Shown in pieces: positions 47,471-57,292 of a stretch of DNA of 64,000 nucleotides (position 1 is its first letter; the number at the start of each line of letters is the position of its first letter). The notes under the pieces were generated by a model. That model made no database searches. It saw only the letters and a list, made by a program, of their open reading frames with translations, and was not told where the DNA came from. Origin of the DNA: CAWBOY01 sp963790585 (lineage in GTDB: Bacteria; Planctomycetota; Planctomycetia; Gemmatales; Gemmataceae); the NCBI GenBank assembly GCA_963790585.1, contig CAWBOY010000002.1, positions 310,001 through 374,000 on the forward strand, in the 5' to 3' direction. The translations under genes were made by a program, and so were the position numbers.

Positions 47471-48442
47471 ATGCCCCACCCAAAGCACCTCGCCGCCCAA
47501 CACGGCAACGACTGGGTGCAAACCTTCAAAGAGCCGATCCCGTGGATCTGGGATGGCATGATCGCGGAGGACGCGGTCACGCTGCTTTCCGCCCCGGAGA
47601 AGACCGGCAAGAGTACGCTGCTTAGCTTGCTGCTCGACCGCCGTCGAGAGGGAGGCCAACTTCTGGGCCGAACGGTGCGGCAAGGGCGAACCATACTTTG
47701 CTCGGAGGAACACCAACGCATTTGGGCTCTGCGTCAGCCGCCTCTCGATTTCGGCACCCAACTCGAATATCACTGCCCGCTTAGTATTAATCCCTCGCGG
47801 AAATACTGGCGGCGCTTCATCGATCATCTGCTCGAACTGGAGCCCGATTCCTTCGATCTTTTAGTAATCGACACCGTTATGACCTTTCTGCCCGCTGCCC
47901 AAAATAATCCGCATGCGCTGCGTTGGGCGCTCAACGAAATTCGCCTCGTAGCTGGCCTGCCCGCAGCCGTCTTGCTTTTGCACCAAGCCAACACCGGCCG
48001 CGGCCGGACCCGCACGCATGGGCCGCTGACGGCCTTCGCTGACATTCTCATCGACATGAAAGCTCCGCCCGGCGATCTCTGCACCCGTAGGCGGCATTTT
48101 TCCGGCGTGGGCCGCTACCCCGGCACCTTCCAGCACCTGGCCGCCGAACTAAATCCCGAGGGGACCGACTATCTACCGCTGCCCGACGACCCCTCGCAGC
48201 AATCCCTTGCTCCGATCCTCGAAACCGTGCTGCTGCTGTTGCGCGAAAGTTCGGCTCCCCTGACCCGCCAGGAAATCCTGAACCGCTGGCCAGAAACGGC
48301 AACCCCGCCGCACGCCGACTCTCTGGGACGCTCGCTGACGCATGGCTGCGAACGGGGAATGTTGGTGCGTAGCGGGGCCGGAAATAAGGCGGAGGCGTTC
48401 CGCTATGATTTGGTGCGCCAGTCAAGCGGATCGAAGGACTGA
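47471..48442 (+). CDS. AAA_25/RepA-like P-loop ATPase
   Basis: 323 residues from ATG 47471. Walker A APEKTGKSTL lies at residues 41-50 and Walker B FDLLVIDTVMTFL at about 133-145. A RecA-fold histidine/glutamine strand AVLLLHQANTG follows. The C-terminus (LTRQEILNRWPETATPPHADSLGRSL) looks like a winged helix. The family includes RepA-type helicase and primase-associated ATPases, found in phage, plasmid and chromosomal islands. The three direct repeats before it fit a replication or partition role, but none of the usual partner genes is seen. Confidence 0.75.
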   Translation: MPHPKHLAAQHGNDWVQTFKEPIPWIWDGMIAEDAVTLLSAPEKTGKSTLLSLLLDRRREGGQLLGRTVRQGRTILCSEEHQRIWALRQPPLDFGTQLEYHCPLSINPSRKYWRRFIDHLLELEPDSFDLLVIDTVMTFLPAAQNNPHALRWALNEIRLVAGLPAAVLLLHQANTGRGRTRTHGPLTAFADILIDMKAPPGDLCTRRRHFSGVGRYPGTFQHLAAELNPEGTDYLPLPDDPSQQSLAPILETVLLLLRESSAPLTRQEILNRWPETATPPHADSLGRSLTHGCERGMLVRSGAGNKAEAFRYDLVRQSSGSKD

Positions 48443-48565
48443 AACAAGCGGCACCGCGGCGGGAGGTGCTGCGTAGCGCCCGAGGACAATGCCCATCCAG
48501 GCTTTTTCGCAGCTCCGACTCCACGAAAGTCCTGCGGCTGGCCCACCGTTCATCCGGAAGTCTTG

Positions 48566-49000
48566 TCAGTGGCGAACGTCTGTGTATTCACGTAGGCAGG
48601 CTGCGATGATCTTAACGGCTACTAGGTGTGGCTTCCAACCTGCGTTGGGGAAGTCTGCCTCTCTATAAAAACCATCAGGTTTCGAAGAGCCGTCCGATGG
48701 TAAGCTTCCGGTCTGGTCGGCCACCTCGAAGAACCAGCCCTCATGGCGAGCGCGGAAGTACGCCTCGCGGCCAAGAACGGTTCCAAATCCTTGGACCGGA
48801 CAGTTGCCGTAAAACTCGAACTCGGCGTTGAATTCAGGGGCGGTGACAAACAGCAGCTGCGTGCCATTTTGGGCAGCTTTGATTTCCACTCCAATGTCCT
48901 CCCGCCATTCATTAGATTCAGTGTCCAGTAGTGTGTGAAATGCCGCTGTTATATCGCATCGGCCGAAGTAGAGCACGTATCGGATTCCAAGTGGACACAT
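48566..49000 (-). CDS. Hypothetical protein, accessory block
   Basis: 144 residues, compact and mixed alpha/beta by appearance (GVEIKAAQNGTQLLFVTAPEFNAEFEFYGNCPV, then GWFFEVADQTGSLPS). No motif recognised. It lies with other small genes reading the same way between 48.5 and 51.2 kb. The intact frame and normal composition support a real gene. Confidence 0.5.
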   Translation of the reverse strand: MCPLGIRYVLYFGRCDITAAFHTLLDTESNEWREDIGVEIKAAQNGTQLLFVTAPEFNAEFEFYGNCPVQGFGTVLGREAYFRARHEGWFFEVADQTGSLPSDGSSKPDGFYREADFPNAGWKPHLVAVKIIAACLREYTDVRH

Positions 49001-49045
49001 CTCAACAAACGGCGTGCAGTTAGACGAACGTCAAAGAGATAGTCG

Positions 49046-49561
49046 TCAGGCGCGCAACACTCCTTCGGGACGACAACCGAACAGGTCTCGTAAGAGCTTG
49101 CACTGTTCTACCTTCTCCGCCGATTGTGCGGTGCGCCGCACCTCCGTAATCTGGGGCTGTAATGCGCCCGCCACCCGAAGTGGCTCCGACGCTGCATATC
49201 CGGCTGCCTCAAGGCAGGCTGCACACACCTGCGCTGCGTGTCCGTACCCGACGCCACAGACGGACTCAATCGCTTCATTCGTGGAACCGCCAGCGAGATC
49301 GTGTACCTCGCCCTCTTTGTAGGTGCGCTCCCAATGAGCGTAGACCTGGCCTGCAACCTCGGCGGTCATATTCCCCGCAAGGTAGTCCTCTGTGGTTTCG
49401 ACAACCGCACGGCTGCGCCGGTCGGATAGAAGCGTCCAGATGCGCCGGCAGCATGCGACAGAGAACCGCATGAAAGCCTCGTCGTAGACCTTGCCTTCGA
49501 GGTACTTAAGCATATCGAGAGGCGAATCGCACGTCAGCCATTCGGTATTGGTTATGTGCAT
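49046..49561 (-). CDS. Gemmataceae-type conserved hypothetical (FSVACCRRIW family)
   Basis: 171 residues. The start MHITNTEWLTCDSPLDMLKYLEGK, the MRFSVACCRRIWTLLSDRRSR helix and the final CKLLRDLFGCRPEG recall a paralogous family abundant in Gemmata-like genomes, where the end reads LLRDIFGNPFRP. Cysteine-rich helices suggest a helical repeat. Function unknown. Confidence 0.65.
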   Translation of the reverse strand: MHITNTEWLTCDSPLDMLKYLEGKVYDEAFMRFSVACCRRIWTLLSDRRSRAVVETTEDYLAGNMTAEVAGQVYAHWERTYKEGEVHDLAGGSTNEAIESVCGVGYGHAAQVCAACLEAAGYAASEPLRVAGALQPQITEVRRTAQSAEKVEQCKLLRDLFGCRPEGVLRA

Positions 49562-49730
49562 CCCCTCCGTCCCAAGACTGTGCCTGACTTAATCCCTAGT
49601 TTACCGCCTTCTTTCTCCGGTAGTCGCCTTACTCGGTGAGTTCCTTCTCATTCCGAATCACGGCTTCCTTATTTGCTGCCGCATTGAGCGAGGGATAGCG
49701 GCCTGGACTCCTCACCAGCGTCTGGCAATC

Positions 49731-50129
49731 TTAGGTCGCCGACACAGGTACCGGTGAAGGGTAGATATACACCTCGTCCACCGGAAAGTTGCCGAATACT
49801 TTGCCGTTTAACCGTGCGGCCACCCGTCCATAGGACCGCATGTCGATCTCCGACGCCGCCTTCGCTAGCGGGTCATCAGTTCCGATCAGCTTCACCTGGA
49901 ATGGGTCAAAGAGGGCGTCGCGCAACTCCCCGGCAATCCGGAGAACTTCCCCATAGGCAATGTCGAAGTTGTCGTCAGTTATTTCACCCGACGCTACATA
50001 GAGGTTCCACTCCCCCTCGTCACTCTCTTTGAGCCAGAACGCGGTCTGGACGGGCATATACTTCTGGAACTCGCCGAGGAATCTGGCCCCCCCTTCGATC
50101 TGATCGATCACCAGCGGACCTTGATCCAT
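49731..50129 (-). CDS. Partner protein of the HEPN gene (unknown family)
   Basis: 132 residues from the ATG at 50129 (GGGGTGA upstream). The sequence reads MDQGPLVIDQIEGGARFLGEFQKYMPVQTAFWLKE..., with acidic strands and a C-terminal PVDEVYIYPSPV. Its start lies 22 bases inside the end of the HEPN gene, so the two are translationally coupled. No nucleotidyltransferase motif is visible, so it is not a classical MNT antitoxin. Its position suggests an antidote or regulator of the HEPN protein. Confidence 0.6.
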   Translation of the reverse strand: MDQGPLVIDQIEGGARFLGEFQKYMPVQTAFWLKESDEGEWNLYVASGEITDDNFDIAYGEVLRIAGELRDALFDPFQVKLIGTDDPLAKAASEIDMRSYGRVAARLNGKVFGNFPVDEVYIYPSPVPVSAT

Positions 50130-50530
50130 TGCATCACCCCGTTTGTGTTTTCCGTGATCGCCTCGTAGAGCTTCTTGGCCTTCTGGTGCGATGTCGTATT
50201 GTAGCGGGTCTTCTCGCTCCAATCTTTCACGACCAGCCAATTCTTCCCCAGCGCTGGCTTGGCGGCCGCGTCTGCAGACCGTGCCCGCTCCAGATCGGCC
50301 AACTTCACTAGATCTAGGATGCTATGCGTCCAGCACTTCTCCGAGAACTTCTTGTCTTCAAAAATGACTTCCGGAGCAGCGGCAACACGCACCAAGACGC
50401 ACGCCTTGAGGCCGCACTCGACCGCATACCCGGCGAGATAATAGGCGGCCGACCACCGGTGATCGTCCAGCAGATGCTTCGCGTCCACCAGCCAACGCTC
50501 TGCCAGCTGCTGCCAATCGAGCCGGGTCAA
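50108..50530 (-). CDS. HEPN-domain protein, candidate RNase
   Basis: About 140 residues. The TTG at 50530 is preferred because AGGAG lies eight bases before it; GTG 50536 is an alternative. LLDDHRWSAAYYLAGYAVECGLKACVLVRV is a typical HEPN helix pair. Residues 109-115 read RYNTTSH, which fits the Rx4-6H motif of RNase-active HEPN domains. HEPN proteins act as RNases in toxin-antitoxin and phage-defence systems. The following gene overlaps its end by 22 bases. Confidence 0.75.
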   Translation of the reverse strand: MTRLDWQQLAERWLVDAKHLLDDHRWSAAYYLAGYAVECGLKACVLVRVAAAPEVIFEDKKFSEKCWTHSILDLVKLADLERARSADAAAKPALGKNWLVVKDWSEKTRYNTTSHQKAKKLYEAITENTNGVMQWIKVRW

Positions 50531-50650
50531 CTTCACGTCTCCTCTTGTTGCCAAATTGTCGGTACGGAGCCCAATTCATGGTAGCAGGGCCGAAGCCTGC
50601 TGCATACAAAAGCTGGCCGCACGCCACCATGCCAACCCAGCGACCCGACT

Positions 50651-51157
50651 TCAGTCGCCACCGCCCACCCGCTTCTGCAAATTGGCCGTTTGCTCATCGT
50701 CCGGTTCAGTATAAATATCCAGGCCCAACTCGATCCCGCGCCGGGCCAACTGCCCTAGCACGCGAGCCGATAGCACGAACCCTTGGTTGACTCCGCGGAC
50801 GAACACGTCGCACGTCAAGTCCACACGGAATCGCTGCCCTAGTTCTGTCCAGATCAGATCATCGTCGGGCAAGGCGAGCAGCATCTGTTCGATCCCCTCT
50901 TCGATCGTTGCTTCCGCATCCAAATAGTGGTCAAGCAGCCACGAGCCTATTCGGGCGACTCGCTTGACTTGGCCGGAGGAGTCCAGCACCGCTTGCTCTT
51001 TGCGCTGCGATCGACTTGGGGAACAGCCCAGCAGGCGCGTAATCTCGTCAGGGTCCAGATTCTCGCCGCAGACTCGTAAGCATAGTTCCGCCCCGTAAGG
51101 CTGCCCTCCGAACAAGACGGTGCCTTCCGGCGCATTCGGCGGCGAACCCCTTGGCAT
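50651..51157 (-). CDS. DUF4279 protein
   Basis: 168 residues from the ATG at 51157, with GAGGGAG upstream. CLRVCGENLDPDEITRLLGCSPSRSQRKE, GSWLLDHY, and DLTCDVFVRGVNQGFVLSARVLGQLARRGIELGLDIY are the DUF4279 signature. Function unknown; members are scattered and often near immunity-type genes. It is 120 bases upstream of the HEPN gene, in the same direction. Confidence 0.78.
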   Translation of the reverse strand: MPRGSPPNAPEGTVLFGGQPYGAELCLRVCGENLDPDEITRLLGCSPSRSQRKEQAVLDSSGQVKRVARIGSWLLDHYLDAEATIEEGIEQMLLALPDDDLIWTELGQRFRVDLTCDVFVRGVNQGFVLSARVLGQLARRGIELGLDIYTEPDDEQTANLQKRVGGGD

Positions 51158-51435
51158 CTGCGACTCCCTCGTTGCTTCTCGCGTCAATCTCCTCACTTTA
51201 CACTGAAGAGAACCCAAACAAATGGCAAGATACCAACTCGCCACGAACAACGGTCATAACCCGCGAACCCTCGGGCGTTGGCGGGATCTTTATTTCAATT
51301 TTTAATATCGTTAAACTACATATTGTAGCGCGGTCACCCAACGCCAAAACACCGTCCCCAGCCTACAATGCCTTCGTCGTCGGTTCTGCCGCCGGCCGGC
51401 CTGCGCCCCTGCCAACCAGCTAGCAAGAGTGCCAC

Positions 51436-51832
51436 ATGGACATCAAACGATGCGGATCGCAACCTTCCAGCAAAGGATCAGCCGAGTATTTTACCGGTAC
51501 GGTGCGCATTGACCCTTTGCATCAGCCCAATGCGCCCGCACGGGTAGTTTGTGCGATGGTCACTTTCGAGCCCGTGCTCGGACGGCTTGGCACACCCATC
51601 CTCTTGGTCAAACTCTGATCGTGACCTCCGGCTGTGGGCGCGCCGCAGCGCGATGGTGGGCCAATCGAAGAAATCAGGCCTGGCGACGTGGTTTGGTTTC
51701 CGCCGGGCGAGAAGCACTGGCACGGCGCCTGCGCCAACCACGGGTATGACGCACATCGCCATTCAGGAGCAACTCGACGGCAAGACCGTCGAATGGCTGG
51801 AACAGGTCAGCGACGAACAATATGGCAAATAA
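51436..51832 (+). CDS. Cupin-2-domain protein (frameshifted three times)
   Basis: About 131 residues when repaired. Pieces in three frames give SAEYFTGTVRIDPLHQ, ARTAWHTHPLGQTLIVTSGCG, RDGGPIEEIRPGDVVWFPPGEKHWHGACANHG, and MTHIAIQEQLDGKTVEWLEQVSDEQYGK. The HxH in WHTHPLGQ and the histidines in KHWHG are the cupin metal ligands, and the overall sequence matches the carboxymuconolactone-type single-cupin proteins. Breaks are near 51567, 51640 and 51750. Confidence 0.78.
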
Positions 51833-51942
51833 AGCAGATATTGAAGGAGAATTAAGAAAAAACACCGCCGTTGCGGCACGGTCAGGAGACCCGTGCCACA
51901 ACTTCAGGACCCGCGCCAAACTAGGCCCCGCAGAGTTTTCCT

Positions 51943-52689
51943 ATGCTCGAATTGTCCAACGTTTCGAAATCATTCCAAGGCAAGGTCGTGCTTCAACCGA
52001 CGAACCTGTTCGATTGACGCTGGCCGTGCCACCGTTCTTATCGGGCCGAGCGGCTGTGGCAAATCGACTTTGCTTCGTTTGATGGTCGGATTGATTCAAC
52101 CCGATTCCGGCACGGTGTCCTTTGAAGGGACGCCAATCACGCCGAGTGACGCTCTGGCACTGCGGCGGCGCATGGGTTTCGTCTTGCAAGATGGCGGCTT
52201 ATTTCCACATTTGTCGGCGCGTGACAATGTTACCTTGCTCGCCCGTTTTCTACGCTGGGATCGAGCAAAACTTGATGTGCGCGTGGCCGAACTCGCCTCT
52301 TTGGTGCGCCTACCCACGGAACTCCTTGATCGCTATCCAGCGCAACTCTCCGGCGGGCAACGCCAGCGCCTCGGCATCATGCTGCGCTCTTTCTCGATCC
52401 GGCCGTAATCCTGCTCGACGAACCAATGGGTGCGCTTGATCCGTTGGTTCGCTACGACTTGCAAACGGACCTAAAACAGATCTTCAAAAGCCTCGACAAG
52501 ACCGTTGTGTTCGTCACCCATGACATGAGCGAAGCGGCTTACTTTGGCGACAAAGTTGTGTTGTTGAACGAAGGCGCCATCGTTCAACAGGGGTTGATCG
52601 ACGACCTGATCGAAAGGCCCGCGTCGGAGTTCGTAGAACGGTTTCTTCAAGCCCAGCGCTTGCCGGTCGGCACGAGGAAAACAGGATGA
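51943..52689 (+). CDS. Osmoprotectant-type ABC transporter ATP-binding protein (frameshifted twice)
   Basis: About 249 residues. MLELSNVSKSFQGKVVLQPT opens the domain, then GPSGCGKSTLLRLM (Walker A), QDGGLFPHLSARDNV (Q-loop), LSGGQRQRLGIM (signature), VILLDEPMGALDP (Walker B) and VTHDMSEA (H-loop). Frame changes near 52010 and 52390 are repaired easily. The stop overlaps the start of the next gene (ATGA), and the partner is a glycine-betaine/choline-type binding protein and permease, so this is an OpuC-like importer. Confidence 0.88.
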
Positions 52690-54194
52690 AACGTGTCATT
52701 ATCCTCGTAGTGGCCTCGGTAATCAGCAATCAACCTGCGCGGGGCTGAACCAATCAAGGTCGGCTCCAAGAGCTTCACCGAAGGTGTCATCACGGGAGAG
52801 ATCGCCTGTCAGTTGGTCCGCTTGAGCGGCCTTGAGCCCTGGCATCGCGGAGTTGGGCGGCACGCAGGTTCTCTGGCGCGGCCTGCTCACGGGTGATATC
52901 GACGTCTATCCCGAGTACACGGGAACGCTCATCAAGGAAGTGTTGAAAGGCGTCCCAATTCGCAACGATGCCGACCTACGCCGCGAGCTTGATAAGCAAG
53001 GTATTCGTATGTCGCCGCGCCTTGGCTTCAACAACACGTACGCGCTGGGCATGCGCGAGGACAAAGCGGCCCGCCTCCGCATCCGCACAATCAGCGATCT
53101 CGTCAAGCACGCGCATAATCTCAAGTTTCGCTTTAGCGAGGAGTTCGCCGGGCGCGACGACGGTTGGCTCGGCGTAAAGCCGCGCTATCAATTTCCCGAT
53201 GGTCTCGACATCAGGAGCATGGACCACAGTCTTGCCTACAGTGGCCTGGCCTCCGGTAATGCCGACGTGATGGATCTCTACTCGACTGACGCCGAGATTC
53301 GAGCCTATGATCTACGCGTTCTCGAAGACGATCGCGGCTTTTTTCCAGCTTATCAGTGCATGTACCTTTACCGCGCCGACCTGGAGCAACGGGCCCCCGC
53401 GTTCATTACCCTCCTACAGGAACTGGAGGGCAAGATCGACGCCAAGGGGATGATCGAGATGAATGCGGCGGTTCGAATTGATCGCAAGAGCGAAGCCGAG
53501 GTGGCGGCGCTGTTCCTGCGCGATCGGCTACACCTCAACGTGGCCGTGTCCGAATCTCAGGCTGGAGCTTTCTGGTCTCATGCGCGGTTGGCTCATTTTG
53601 CAATGCACCGAAGAGCACCTGTATCTCGTTGGCGTGTCGCTGTTCTTCGCGGTGATAATCGCGGTACCGTTGGGAATTTGGGCCTACAAACAGCCACGCA
53701 TTGGACGAATCGTGCTCGGCGTCGTCGGCATGATACAGACGCTGCCCTCGTTAGCGCTGCTGGTGTTCATGATTCCGCTGCTAGGCTTGGGCGCCCGACC
53801 CGCGATCGTTGCCTTGTTTCTCTACAGCCTGCTGCCGATCGTGCGCAACACCTGCACCGGCCTACAAGAGATTTCGGGCAGCCTGCGCGAGTCAGCATTG
53901 GTACTCGGTTTACCTGCATGGTTTCGACTTTGGCGTATCGAATTGCCTTTGGCATCCCGATCGATTTTGGCTGGCATCAAGACGGCCGCTGTCATCAACG
54001 TGGGCACGGCAACGATCGGCGCGGTCATCAGTGCTGGTGGACTTGGTCAACCAATCCTAACGGGCATTCGGCTCAATGATGTGAGTTTGATTTTGGCGGG
54101 TGCCGTTCCCGCGGCTCTACTGGCTCTGCTTATTCAGGCCCTTTTCAGCGGTGTGGATCGCCTCGTCGTGCCGCGTGGCTTGCTCGTAAAATAA
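52686..54194 (+). CDS. Fused osmoprotectant-binding protein and permease (frameshifted)
   Basis: About 503 residues. A signal peptide (MKRVIILVVASVISNQPARG) leads to a ProX/OpuBC-type binding domain: IKVGSKSFTEGVITGEIA, ELGGTQVLWRGLLTGDIDVYPEYTGTL, RLGFNNTYALGMRED, SMDHSLAYSGLASGNADVMDLYSTD, DDRGFFPAYQCMYLY. It runs directly into a BPD permease (EEHLYLVGVSLFFAVIIAVPLGIW, PSLALLVFMIPLLG, and the EAA-like loop LRESALVLGLPAWFRLWRIELPLASRSILAGIK). Frame changes lie near 52740, 52840 and 53570. The single polypeptide order binding protein then permease is known in some OpuF-like systems. Confidence 0.85.
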
Positions 54195-54203
54195 AGAGCG
54201 AAG

Positions 54204-55029
54204 TCACACTTCCGCAGTCACGCCGAACATCGCCACGACAGGCGGCAGCGCCTGCGCTCTTTAGTTCCTGGAGCAACCGTTGTTGCTTGATCACCTCATC
54301 ATTCGTTATCAGGCCGAGCGCATGGAGCCGCTCTCGAATTTCGTCGTAGATTAGGCGCATGTTCTCCAGCATGGCGTCGTTCGTTACACACGGCGTCCAA
54401 CTCGACCGTACATTGCGGTAGCCACAGTTTTCCAATGTTTGATGCAACGTCGCTCCGACGGCCGGCGAGATGCGGTTCAATTGATAAAGGTTACTGACAA
54501 CGGTTGCAAAAACTCGCAACGGGGCCAATTGCGGTTGGCCGGTGGCTTCGAGATACGATATCTGGCCGAGCGGCGATCGAAGGTCAGGCTCCAGAAACCC
54601 GATGCGCGTGCCAGGTCGCAGGCGGGCACGCATTCGCCCGAGTACGCACTCAGCCGCGGGCACATGATGAAGAATCGCTCGACCGACGACGGCGTCCGCG
54701 CCGTCAAGCCAGGAACCCAACTCCGACAGGTCGCCAAGCACCGTCTCAAAACGCGCACTGTTTCTTCCATAAAGTGCCGCTCGAGCTTGGGTCAAAAGGT
54801 CCGCGCTCCCATCCACGGCGACGAGTACGCCCTCCTTGCCCAGCCGACTGATAATTCGCCTGCTGAATCCGCCGGGCCCGCAGCCAAACTCCACAACCCG
54901 GTCTTGCGGCCGTAGCGCTAGCTGGTCAAGCAACTTGTCCGACACTTCCGCAAAAATAGTGTCCTGCAGTTCCAGCCTTCGGGCAGCGCTCGCGGACTGG
55001 CCGAGAATATATTTGCGTGCTTCGCTCAT
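54204..55029 (-). CDS. Class I SAM-dependent methyltransferase
   Basis: About 275 residues from the ATG at 55029 (MSEARKYILGQSASAARRLELQD). VVEFGCGPGGFSRRI is the SAM-binding motif I, VAVDGSADLLTQAR the acidic loop, and AILHHVPAAECVLGRM motif IV. As read, the frame runs to 54145, but repairing one base near 54240 gives an ending MFGVTAEV with stop at 54204 and removes an overlap with the convergent transporter gene. The substrate is unknown. Confidence 0.82.
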
Positions 55030-55077
55030 CGTTCGCTCCGGTTACGTCGCAACATACCCTATTTCCTATGTGCGAGC

Positions 55078-56619
55078 CTACCCGTCTAAGCGTTGCTCAA
55101 ACTGCTGCAATCCTGTCTTGTAGACCGGAACCCAGGCGGGATTCGGAGCAACCGGTGCGCGGAACTTCACCATCTGGGCCACCGCATCGGCTACAGTATA
55201 GCTCGCGGTCAGCCCTTTTTGCTTACGAGAATATGTCTCAAGCGCCGCCAATGCCGTCACCGCGGCGCCGAGCGCTGGTCCTTCAAAAGATTGCAGCAGT
55301 TCGATAGGCCTGCCGAGCGCGGAGGCGAGAATCTCGCACATCAATCGACTTCGAGCGATGCCGCCGGACACGGTAATCCGCGTGATCGTCTGCCCGTCCG
55401 CCTCGTGCTCGGCGACGCCGCGGGCTATAAGATAGGCGAGGGCCTCTAACGCGGCCCGGAATTTCACGCCGAGTGACGCTGGCTCGTTCGGGAACCATTG
55501 GACTCTCGGAGCCGTGACGCCGAGCGATGGCTCTGGCGATGAAAACGGCAACACCGCGACGCCGCCGCAGCCTGCCGGAACTGAACGCGCTTTCTTGCTC
55601 GAGCCTGTCCCAATCGGGCTTCTCGCCGACGATGCGGTCAAGAAACTGGGCGCCGTTGTTATAGCAGCGCATCCAGAGAAATGGCCCCCAGTTCAGCCGC
55701 ATGGCGTCGAGGCTGCCGGACGACGGCAGCCGGGCCGAGGAAGAATTGACCACGGCTGAATTGCCGAGAATGACGGCCAATTGGCCATCATCGACCGCGC
55801 CGCCACCCACCAATCCTGCCTGCTGATCGTCTGACATCGGGAAAATCAACGGTGGCTTCGACACCTCGGCCTCAAGGGTGACAGAGGGCGACAAGGGCCC
55901 TAAAGGCTCGCTTTGATCGACGATGCGCGGCAATTGTTTCCAAGCAAGATCTCGGTACTCGCTATTGGCGACGGCACTCAGCATTTCCTGACACCATTGA
56001 GCAGTGCGGAAATCCATGATGCCGGTCGAGGCCGCCGACGAGACACTAGTTACATCGAAGTTGCCCGTCAGGAATCCGCCCGAAAGCTGCGCCGTGCGAC
56101 AAAATGCGGTCGGTGCGACGCCAATCTTCGGGGGATAGTTTTTCTTCATCCTTGACGAGGTGGCTCAAGGAATAGCGTATCGCCCACGGTGCGCCGATTA
56201 ACTCTCGGACGCGGTCCGGGCCGCCGAGCCGTTCCAAGCCGTGCGCGTGATACGGAGTCAGGGTGTAGTCGTTCCAACAGATCGCCCTCCGCACGGGAAC
56301 GCGGTCTCGGTCGATGCGTCCCGAGGTGTGATGCGTGGCCGAGATGCCGCCGGCGACCCAATTATCCAGTCGGCCAAGCTCTCGGAGGTGCGCGGCGATG
56401 GCACGCGTGCTTGCGCGCCTGGCCTTCGAGTTGAAGGATGTTGAGTTCACTTACGCCGCCGGCCGTCCAGAGATCGGTCGGCATGCGCACCTCCGCGATC
56501 GTTCGGCCATCCAGATCGAACGCCAGGCACTTAACCGCGCCCGTGCTAAAATCCCAGCCGGTGATGACGGCATGGCTCGGTACACAACGCAGAGGTTCGA
56601 CCACGGCTGCAATCCTCAT
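55078..56619 (-). CDS. FGGY-family carbohydrate kinase, xylulokinase-like (frameshifted three times)
   Basis: About 514 residues from four pieces. ITGWDFSTGAVKCLAFDLDG is the N-terminal phosphate-1 loop. Next come GGISATHHTSGRIDRDRVPVRRAICWND (the usual GQxH region reads ATHH here), TGNFDVTSVSSAASTGIMDFRTAQW, and a C-terminal domain with TRITVSGGIARSRLMCEILASALGRPIELLQSFEGPALGAAVTAL. The final ATPase-fold motifs are intact. Frame breaks lie near 56440, 56130 and 55560-55640. It should phosphorylate a pentulose or related sugar; sequence similarity to xylulokinases is a pattern judgement. Confidence 0.82.
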
Positions 56620-56745
56620 GTGTAAGAATTGATTTGTATGCAAAAAACGGTCTTGTTAATCTTTTATCCCGTTCGCGCCATCTTGGCGCGGCTTTTCTAC
56701 AATGTTCGTTAGACGCAAGCGACGCAAATCAATCAAGGAGCAATC

Positions 56746-57241
56746 ATGACGGGAATCGATGTAATCCGCAAATCTCTCGACTCTACGCAATTCTTGTTGA
56801 AAAATTACCTCGGCGATCTCTCCGACGCCGACCTCCGTGGTTCGCCCGGTGCCGAATGCCAATCATATCGCTTGGCAGTTGGGTCATCTGATCCAATCGG
56901 AGGCGGAGATGGTGAAGTCGCAGCTTCCTTCAGCAATCTATCCCGAATTCCTAGCTGGTTTCGTCGCTGCCCACACCAAGGAAACTGCCTCAATCGAGCC
57001 GCCCAAGGGGTTTTGCACCAAAGCCGTCTATATCGACCTGTTGGACAAAGTTCGTGAGACGACGCATCAGGCGATCAGCGGCCTCTCGGACAAAGACCTG
57101 GACCGGGTGACGACCGGATCAATGGCTCCCTGGGCGCCTACTCTGGCGGATTTCATCCTGTTGCTTTCCAATCATGCCCTGATGCACGCCGGCCAATTCA
57201 CCGTGGTTCGCCGCAAGCTGGGCAAGCCGATTTTGTTTTAA
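56746..57241 (+). CDS. DinB-like metal-binding protein (frameshifted)
   Basis: About 165 residues; AAGGAG precedes the ATG at 56746. MTGIDVIRKSLDSTQFLLKNYLGDLSDADL is the first helix of the DinB four-helix bundle. After a frame change near 56840 the protein reads NANHIAWQLGHLIQSE and NHALMHAGQFTVVRRKLGKP, which contain the three histidines of the metal site. The family includes stress-induced and thiol-transfer enzymes; role here unknown. Confidence 0.85.
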
Positions 57242-57267
57242 TTCGACTCGCGTTGGACACCGTGGTA

Positions 57268-57288
57268 GACGCGGCGCTGCGCCGCGTC
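57268..57288. terminator. Hairpin between convergent DinB-like and ROK genes
   Basis: GACGCGGCG and CGCCGCGTC form a perfect 9-bp stem with a CTG loop in the 51-base gap between two convergent genes. No T tract follows. Confidence 0.5.
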
Positions 57289-57292
57289 CAGA

